A DNA stretch of 64,000 nucleotides, from assembly GCA_004556925.1 (NCBI GenBank), contig SFFI01000011.1:1-64000 (forward strand). The letters are read 5' to 3'. The position numbers and the translations under genes are program-made. The notes under the pieces are model-generated. The model worked only from the letters and a program-made list of their open reading frames with translations. It searched no databases and was not told where the DNA came from. This document shows, one piece after another, positions 59,094 to 64,000 of this stretch (the first letter of the stretch is position 1; every line of letters begins with the position of its first letter). This DNA is from Clostridiales bacterium. Lineage in GTDB: Bacteria; Bacillota; Clostridia; Saccharofermentanales; DTU023.

Positions 59094-60572
59094 CTAAGCT
59101 TGGGGGTGGGATGCTAGATAATCTGCGAGAATTTTTTGCCCAGCTTTTAGGCGTTTCATACTCTCTTCACGGCCCAAAATCATCATAATCTCAATGGCTC
59201 CGCCAGGGGTGACATTTTGACCAGATAAGGCAATGCGGGGAGGGCCCATGACCTGGCCGGTCTTCCAGCCTCTAGCTGGGCCCAGGTCCATGAGGGCCTG
59301 GTGGACAGTCTCCCGCTTAAAATCAGGCAGTTGGTCCAAGAGGTCAATTTCTACGTCCAAGATTTCCTTGGCCAAGGCGGGTGTGAGCTTTTGCCGCTTA
59401 TTGTTAAAGAGTTCAGCCTCGTAGGGGGTCGTCTCCTTGAGGAAACCCAGCATTTCAGGGAACTGCTGGGGGGTTTCCATGCGGCTTTGCAGGATCTCTG
59501 CCAGGACATCTAAGTCATAGGCCTGGCTACCAAAGAAGGCATCCGAGAAAGGCTTAAGCCAGGCCTTAAAGTCCCCGGCTGTCATGGCCTGAATGTATTG
59601 GGCGTTGTACCAAGCCAGCTTTTGATAGTCAAAAACAGCAGGAGACTTGCTGATGTGGCTTTCATCAAAGACTTGGCGCAGTTCTTCTAAACTAAAAATT
59701 TCCCGTGTATCAGAGCCGGGTGCCCAGCCCAGGAAGGCCAGGTAATTCACAATGGCGGTGACCAGATATCCTTCCTCCACGAGGTCTTGGAAGGAGGTGG
59801 CTCCGTGGCGCTTGGAGAGTTTTTTGCCATCTGTACCCAAAATGAGGGGCAGGTGTACGTATTGAGGGGGTTCCCAACCCAGGGCCTTGTAGAGCAGGTT
59901 GTACTTGGGGGTAGAGGAGAGGTATTCGGATCCGCGTACGACGTGGGTAATTCCCATTTCATGGTCGTCGATAACATTGGCAAAATTGTAGGTGGGGAAG
60001 CCGTCGGTCTTCAGCAGGATCTGGTCTTCCAGGTCTTCGTTGGCGACGGTGATTTCCCCGTAAACCAAGTCTTGGAAAGTCGTTTCACCCTCTAAAGGCA
60101 TCTTCTGCCGGATAACGTAAGGTTTGCCTGCAGCCAGGTTGGCCTCTATCTCCTCAGGGCTTAAGTTGCGGCAGTGGCGGTTATAGCCATAGGTGTTTTG
60201 CCCATCCGGCCCTTCGGTCGCTTGGGCTTCTAAAGACTCCTTCGAGCAGAAGCAACGGTAGGCCTTGCCCTCAGCCACCAGCTTTTCTGCATAGGGCTTG
60301 TAGTGGTCTAGCCTCTGGCTTTGTACGTAAGGGCCCACGGGGCCGCCCACATCGGGGCCCTCGTCATGGGTCAAGCCGCATGCAGCCAGGGTCTGGTAAA
60401 TGACATCTACCGCCCCTTCCACCTTGCGTTCTTGGTCCGTATCTTCGATGCGCAGAATGAACTGTCCATCTTTTCTTTTGCTGATCAGCCAGGTGTACAA
60501 GGCCGACCGCAGGTTGCCAATGTGCATAAAGCCTGTGGGGCTAGGGGCAAAACGAGTTCTACGGGTGGTCAT
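59094..60572 (-). CDS. gltX: Glutamyl-tRNA synthetase
   Basis: HIGH is in APSPTGFMHIGNLRSALYT and KMSKS in DGKKLSKRHGATS. The protein is 492 residues from ATG 60572, which follows GAAGGAGACTTT; the upstream in-frame ATG at 60707 would add an unconserved 45-residue leader. It ends 93 bases before the glnS start. With GlnRS present, this GluRS could be of the discriminating type, which sequence alone does not settle. Confidence 0.95.
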   Translation of the reverse strand: MTTRRTRFAPSPTGFMHIGNLRSALYTWLISKRKDGQFILRIEDTDQERKVEGAVDVIYQTLAACGLTHDEGPDVGGPVGPYVQSQRLDHYKPYAEKLVAEGKAYRCFCSKESLEAQATEGPDGQNTYGYNRHCRNLSPEEIEANLAAGKPYVIRQKMPLEGETTFQDLVYGEITVANEDLEDQILLKTDGFPTYNFANVIDDHEMGITHVVRGSEYLSSTPKYNLLYKALGWEPPQYVHLPLILGTDGKKLSKRHGATSFQDLVEEGYLVTAIVNYLAFLGWAPGSDTREIFSLEELRQVFDESHISKSPAVFDYQKLAWYNAQYIQAMTAGDFKAWLKPFSDAFFGSQAYDLDVLAEILQSRMETPQQFPEMLGFLKETTPYEAELFNNKRQKLTPALAKEILDVEIDLLDQLPDFKRETVHQALMDLGPARGWKTGQVMGPPRIALSGQNVTPGGAIEIMMILGREESMKRLKAGQKILADYLASHPQA

Positions 60573-60758
60573 AAAGTCTCCTTCATGCACTCTGAGAAGT
60601 GCTATATTTGAGGTCCGCGAGCCAGAAAGAGAGGCCAGTGTACACATGCAAACACGTGTAAAGAGGCTAGGCTCTCTTGTCTGTCGTCCGATCATGTCTT
60701 TTCTCAAGATTTTACTCTATCATAAGACAAAAATGACAAAAAGGGGGGAAGTCCTGCC

Positions 60759-61652
60759 ATGCTTGGATATATTCGGCCTTGGACCGATGAGCTCTTAATG
60801 AAAGACTATAAGCGGTACCGGGCAGTCTACTGTGGGGTCTGTAAGCGCTTAGGGGCCTTGCATGGCCAATTTTCCCGTCTGGCCCTTTCCTATGACGCTT
60901 GCTTTTTAGCCCTATTTTTCCTGGCCTTTGTGGAAGATGAAGCAGAGATGAAGGAGGAGGCCTGTCTTTCCCATCCCTTGACCCGGCACCTTACAGCGCA
61001 GGCCCATCCTATCCTAGACTTTGCAGCAGGCCTGACCTGCTATCTGGGACTGGCCAAGTTTCGGGATGACAAAAGAGATGGTGAAGCCCTAACCTCTCTC
61101 GTGCCTAGTTTGGTCTTAAGAAGGGGAGGCAAGAAATTCCAGGCAGAGTATCCGGAGTTAGTGCCTCTGATTGAAGCCGAATTGCAGGCCTCTTGGCAGT
61201 ACGAGCAGGCCCATGGGGCACAACTCTCACCAAACTCCATTGATCAAGCGGAGCTTTTTGCCCGCGACATGGCAGAAGGCTCTGGTCGGCTCTTGGCCTT
61301 AATTTTTAAGCAAGCGACCCAGCTGAGTAATCCTCAAGTCTTTGGACAGGCCAAGTATATACATATCGCCGAACTCTTAGGCCAGAAACTGGGCGCCTGG
61401 GTTTACCTTATTGATGCCCTAGACGACAAGGAAGGAGACGAGGCCAAGGACCGTTTTAATCCCTACCGGGGCTTGAGGGCAGAGGACTACCTCCCCCTGG
61501 CTATGAAGCTGCTGGCTGAAGAACAAGGCCAAGCAGACAGCCTGGCAGCCCTGTTTCCTTATTACAAAGATGCCGCTATAATTGAGAATATCTTACATGT
61601 GAGCCTGCAACAGCAGGTGAACCGGGTATTAGTAAAGAAGGACAAAGTTTAG
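60759..61652 (+). CDS. DUF5685 family protein
   Basis: Function unknown. The N-terminal MLGYIRPWTDELLMKDY and YRAVYCGVCKRLG are the family signature, with a CXXC pair (residues 24 and 27). It is mostly helical, and GSGRLLALIF, LGQKLGAWVYLIDALDD and RFNPYRGL are recurrent patterns. It has 297 residues. It is directly followed (one base) by a J-domain protein, a pairing seen in other Clostridia. A role in metal or cofactor handling is suggested only by the cysteines. Confidence 0.88.
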   Translation: MLGYIRPWTDELLMKDYKRYRAVYCGVCKRLGALHGQFSRLALSYDACFLALFFLAFVEDEAEMKEEACLSHPLTRHLTAQAHPILDFAAGLTCYLGLAKFRDDKRDGEALTSLVPSLVLRRGGKKFQAEYPELVPLIEAELQASWQYEQAHGAQLSPNSIDQAELFARDMAEGSGRLLALIFKQATQLSNPQVFGQAKYIHIAELLGQKLGAWVYLIDALDDKEGDEAKDRFNPYRGLRAEDYLPLAMKLLAEEQGQADSLAALFPYYKDAAIIENILHVSLQQQVNRVLVKKDKV

Positions 61653-61653
61653 C

Positions 61654-62103
61654 GTGGCCACAAAAGATCCTTACAAAGTATTAGGGGTAGATCCAGATGC
61701 CAGCATGGAGGAGGTTAAAAAAGCCTACCGGGCCATGGCGAAGAAATACCACCCCGATAAGCACAACGATCCTATTGCGAAAGAAATGGCGGAAGAAAAA
61801 ATGGCAGAGATTAACACTGCCTATGATGCCATTGAATCTGGCGAGGCCAAGCGGCAGCACAGCCAGTCTAGCTATAACCCCTTTGGGGAACAGTGGCCCT
61901 TCGGCTCGTCCTCCGGCACGGGCAATCCTGGTCAAGGACAAAATCCCTGGCAACACCAGCAGTCTTGGCATGAAGGGCGGACCTATCGGCAGAGTGGCCC
62001 GACCAATCGGGGCGGCTCCTCTTGCTGTGACCAACTTTGTTGTCTATGCATGGCAGATTCCTGCTGTGAATGTATGGGCGGGGACCTTTGCACCTGTATG
62101 TAG
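61654..62103 (+). CDS. J-domain protein with Cys-rich C-terminus
   Basis: It starts with GTG and has a J domain at residues 5-65: YKVLGVDPDASMEEVKKAY, the HPD tripeptide in KYHPDKH and INTAYDAI. It then has a Gly/Ser/Gln/Pro-rich linker and a tail with about ten cysteines (SSCCDQLCCLC, CCECMGGDLC). No zinc-finger repeat of the DnaJ type is present. The tail resembles an Fe-S or zinc site, or a palmitoylation-like cluster. The 149 residues follow DUF5685 with no gap. J domains stimulate DnaK, so the pair may guide a client. Confidence 0.85.
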   Translation: MATKDPYKVLGVDPDASMEEVKKAYRAMAKKYHPDKHNDPIAKEMAEEKMAEINTAYDAIESGEAKRQHSQSSYNPFGEQWPFGSSSGTGNPGQGQNPWQHQQSWHEGRTYRQSGPTNRGGSSCCDQLCCLCMADSCCECMGGDLCTCM

Positions 62104-62105
62104 GC

Positions 62106-62690
62106 ATGAACAAACGTAGACAAGATCCCCAGGTCAGTGCAGACCAATATTTTGCGGCCAGGGCCAAGACCAAAGACCTCGCTAGGGCGGGTATCTTTAC
62201 CGGCCTATCGTGGCTCTGCCTGATACTCGCTGTTGTTCTGCCCCATGTCAGCCTTTCCTTTCGCATAGTAGCGAGTTTTCTGCTTTTAGCCGCTGTCTTA
62301 GGCCAAGGCTTGAAGGCAGGGTCGCTTATCTTCCTGACCACTAATTTGCTCAACCTGGCTTACCCAGGTTTTTTCTTGAATATGCCCTATACTGTGTACT
62401 TCGGACCCTATGTGCTCTTGGCCTTCCTCCTGACCAAGCTTTCTCAGAGAAAATGGCTTATTCCTGTGCGCATTGGCCTGGGTACACTTTTGTTTGCTTC
62501 TCTCGGCTTGATCTACGGCCGGTCACTTTTTCCGGCAGACTTAGTTAGCCGCTGGCTAGGACCGGGAGCCAACCAGTATTTTTGGCCCCTCGTTTTCCTG
62601 GCTGGCTTGCTCGTGACCTGTACCTATGATTATCTTTTGGCTCTGGTCTCCCTGCTTTATCGGGACCGTCTCGCCAAGTATGTGCCTTGA
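62106..62690 (+). CDS. Membrane protein of unknown function
   Basis: No family recognised. The 194 residues from ATG 62106 (MNKRRQDPQVS) contain about five helices, for example AGIFTGLSWLCLILAVVLP, FLLLAAVLGQGLKAG, YFGPYVLLAFLLTKL and YFWPLVFLAGLLVTCTY. The size and pattern recall small substrate-binding subunits such as ECF S components, but no diagnostic motif was seen. It begins two bases after the J-domain stop, and its stop overlaps the -35 box of the rpmH promoter. Confidence 0.7.
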   Translation: MNKRRQDPQVSADQYFAARAKTKDLARAGIFTGLSWLCLILAVVLPHVSLSFRIVASFLLLAAVLGQGLKAGSLIFLTTNLLNLAYPGFFLNMPYTVYFGPYVLLAFLLTKLSQRKWLIPVRIGLGTLLFASLGLIYGRSLFPADLVSRWLGPGANQYFWPLVFLAGLLVTCTYDYLLALVSLLYRDRLAKYVP

Positions 62691-62716
62691 CATTGCGGAA
62701 AGAGGGCTTGTATAAT
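62687..62716 (+). promoter_or_regulatory. Promoter of rpmH
   Basis: TTGACA at 62687-62692 and TATAAT at 62711-62716, with an 18-base spacer, match the sigma-A consensus. A CCGAG/CTCGG hairpin (62750-62765) precedes the ribosome-binding site GGGGAGG. Confidence 0.9.
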
Positions 62717-62779
62717 CATCAAGCTGAGTTTTCCAAACTTTAGTAAATACCGAGAAAGGACTCGGGGAGGTGATTAGAG

Positions 62780-62917
62780 ATGAGCAAACGTACCTTTCAA
62801 CCTAAAAAGCGCCAGCGTTCCCGTGAGCATGGTTTCCGCAAGAGAATGGCAACTTCCTCCGGTCGCAAGATTCTTAAAAATCGTCGCCAAAAGGGCAGAA
62901 AAGTCCTGAGCGCTTAA
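62780..62917 (+). CDS. rpmH: 50S ribosomal protein L34
   Basis: The 45 residues MSKRTFQPKKRQRSREHGFR plus the rest are the canonical L34 sequence, ending KVLSA. The ribosome-binding site is GGGGAGGTG. It is followed by rnpA and yidD, as in most bacteria. dnaA, usually just upstream on the opposite strand, is absent, and DUF5685-DnaJ occupies that side. Confidence 0.98.
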   Translation: MSKRTFQPKKRQRSREHGFRKRMATSSGRKILKNRRQKGRKVLSA

Positions 62918-62943
62918 GACCTTGCTCCAAGGTCTTTTCTTTT
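62916..62943 (+). terminator. Intrinsic terminator-like hairpin after rpmH
   Basis: AAGACCTTG at 62916-62924 pairs with CAAGGTCTT at 62928-62936, followed by TTCTTTT. The stem begins in the rpmH stop codon. Confidence 0.75.
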
Positions 62944-62947
62944 GAGT

Positions 62948-62976
62948 AAAGACTACACTATGTTGTAGTCTTTTTT
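62948..62976 (+). terminator. Second intrinsic terminator-like hairpin before rnpA
   Basis: AAAGACTACA at 62948-62957 pairs with TGTAGTCTTT at 62964-62973, followed by TTT. It comes seven bases before the rnpA ATG, so most transcription from rpmH should stop here unless there is readthrough. Confidence 0.75.
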
Positions 62977-62982
62977 GTCTAT

Positions 62983-63345
62983 ATGAAGAGTACCCGGATC
63001 ATCAAAAAAAATTTTGAATTTGACCGCATCTACCAGCGGGGCAAGCAGTGTCACATGGGACCGCTCTCTATATTCTATCTGAAACGCAGAAGTGGCCCTA
63101 CACGGTATGGCGTTACGGTGTCCCGAAAGGTTCGGGGAGCCGTTCACCGCAACCGAGTCAAGCGGGTGCTACGGGAGCTTTACCGTAGCCTGGACCCGCA
63201 AACCAAAAGTCACTACGATATTTTAATTCTCTCGCGGTCGGAGGCCAAGCAGGGCACTTATCAGAGCCTGCTCCGCAACTATGAAAAATTGTTGGCCAAG
63301 GCGGATTTGCTTTGTGCGCCGCCTGACCAGGAGGCCGGGCATTGA
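62983..63345 (+). CDS. rnpA: Ribonuclease P protein component
   Basis: It binds RNase P RNA and helps mature tRNA 5' ends. The family RNR motif is HRNRVKRVLRELYR near residue 55, and YGVTVSRKVRGAV precedes it. The 120-residue length is typical. No Shine-Dalgarno site precedes ATG 62983: the T-run of the second hairpin sits in its place, which suggests low or leaderless expression. The stop overlaps the start of yidD. Confidence 0.95.
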   Translation: MKSTRIIKKNFEFDRIYQRGKQCHMGPLSIFYLKRRSGPTRYGVTVSRKVRGAVHRNRVKRVLRELYRSLDPQTKSHYDILILSRSEAKQGTYQSLLRNYEKLLAKADLLCAPPDQEAGH

Positions 63346-63599
63346 ATATTTTACAAAAAGCAGGCCTGGGCCTGATCGGTTTTTATCAAAGGGCAATTTC
63401 CCCGCTCCTCCCTGCTGCCTGCCGCTATTATCCCACCTGCTCCAACTATGCTCGGGAGGCTATACAAATCCATGGCTTTTGGAAGGGTTCGGCCTTGGCG
63501 ATTGGCCGGATCTTGCGCTGCAACCCCTTTAGTAAGGGTGGGGTAGACCCTGTCCCCGGCTCAGAACTGGATAAGCAGCGCCGCTCCGGCCGCCCTTAA
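63342..63599 (+). CDS. yidD: YidD, membrane protein insertion efficiency factor
   Basis: Family motifs are GFYQRAISPLLPAACRYYPT, CSNYAREAI and RILRCNPFSKGGVDPVP. The 85 residues start at TTG 63342, which overlaps the rnpA stop, giving coupling. yidC normally follows, but here it is replaced by repeat DNA up to the window end. Confidence 0.93.
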   Translation: MNILQKAGLGLIGFYQRAISPLLPAACRYYPTCSNYAREAIQIHGFWKGSALAIGRILRCNPFSKGGVDPVPGSELDKQRRSGRP

Positions 63600-63603
63600 A
63601 ATT

Positions 63604-63690
63604 AGACATACAGCAAATTCCACTGGGGATTAAGTCTTCTACTCGACAGGTTTTTGAGGCTTGTTAACTTTGTGGGTCGAGCTTCATGGG
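63604..63690 (-). repeat. Inverted partial copy of family B
   Basis: On the - strand GTTAACAAGCCTCAAAAACC and the following AGACTTAATCCCCAGTGG match the right arm and tail of family B. It directly follows the yidD stop. No gene is present in 63600-64000. Confidence 0.8.
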
Positions 63691-63711
63691 TTCTTGAAGA
63701 AGTCATTTTGC

Positions 63712-64000
63712 ACATGCCTTCCGCCCTTAATTATTTGGCCAAAATTCATGTGAAATGAAGTATTATGACATTCCACCATAAATTGAGCTTATCCGGCCCT
63801 AGCAGAATTCATGTGAAATAACTCCATATGCTATTTCACCATATAATTTCTTTATCTGGTCTGGGCAAAAATATTGTGAATTGGGCTAATATCACATTTC
63901 ACCATATTTTTCGGGCTTTTTCCCCCGCCCAAAGCCTTGTGAAATGGACAAATGCAATATTCCACATATTTCTGATTTGCTGGGACGGCTTAGAGGCCTT
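63712..64000 (-). repeat. Inverted copy of the 63-bp array (family F), runs off the window
   Basis: This is the reverse complement of 26022-26313 with about 90 percent identity by eye, including the flanking GGCCAAATAATTAAGGG. The array continues beyond the window edge, so its full length is unknown. Two such blocks in opposite orientation, 37.7 kb apart, could recombine and invert the segment between them. Confidence 0.9.

Overview
The window looks like a chromosomal segment of a single-membrane (monoderm) Bacillota, most likely a member of the Clostridia; genus and species cannot be fixed from sequence alone. The reasons are trigger factor-clpP-clpX, the pstA(darA)-holB-ricT-rsmI-metG-tatD order, an Asp23/Gls24 protein beside a class A penicillin-binding protein, FemX-type and D,D-carboxypeptidase wall enzymes, an LPXTG-signal mini-protein, lipoproteins with lipoboxes, a DUF969-DUF979-pcp operon, a CD1871A-type CXXC mini-protein, DUF5685-DnaJ, and rpmH-rnpA-yidD. 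Shine-Dalgarno sites of the AGGAGG type and sigma-A-like promoters are clear. GTG and TTG starts are common.

Layout. 1-690 is repeat DNA. 690-24420 is a long + strand run: protein folding and proteolysis (tig, clpP, clpX), folate synthesis (folE and a FolB-FolK-nicotinamidase fusion), a basic disordered protein, tmk, a c-di-AMP receptor, DNA polymerase III delta-prime, ricT, rsmI, metG, tatD, asp23-like, PBP1, purine nucleoside phosphorylase, an amino-nucleoside deaminase, a CAP-domain exoprotein and a nucleoside-type ABC importer. 24421-26437 is 2 kb of stacked tandem and dispersed repeats. 26438-32998 holds a GntR/YtrA-type repressor with an ABC exporter of two very large paralogous permeases, then a YitT protein. 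33049-46183 is mostly - strand: an anchored peptide-binding-like protein, an FAD enzyme (+), a DHHW/MBOAT O-acyltransferase pair, FemX, ispE, pcp-DUF979-DUF969 and a small membrane protein. 46184-49078 is an RNA- and repeat-rich zone with tRNA-Thr, a 52-residue LPXTG protein and a strong candidate for an undescribed non-coding RNA. 49079-53583 has lipoproteins, Mrp, a carboxypeptidase, repeats and tRNA-Met/tRNA-Glu. 53584-63599 holds phoH, an Fe-S/thioredoxin cluster, glnS-gltX, DUF5685-DnaJ and the rpmH-rnpA-yidD locus. The window ends inside a repeat array that is an inverted copy of the one at 26 kb.

How it fits together. Purine salvage is coherent: an ABC nucleoside importer, a phosphorylase and an MTA/SAH-type deaminase lie side by side. 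Cell-wall genes (PBP1, FemX, carboxypeptidase, MBOAT/DHHW, LPXTG protein) are spread over the window.

The most unusual features are not protein genes. At least seven repeat families, most of them palindromic, are recombined in different orders at operon boundaries. At four loci (tig, the third ABC gene, ispE, phoH) the 3' end of the gene, including its stop codon, is tandemly duplicated just downstream. A promoter-to-terminator transcription unit of about 259 nt with no credible ORF sits at 47080-47338. The ClpP here also carries Asn where the catalytic Asp is expected.
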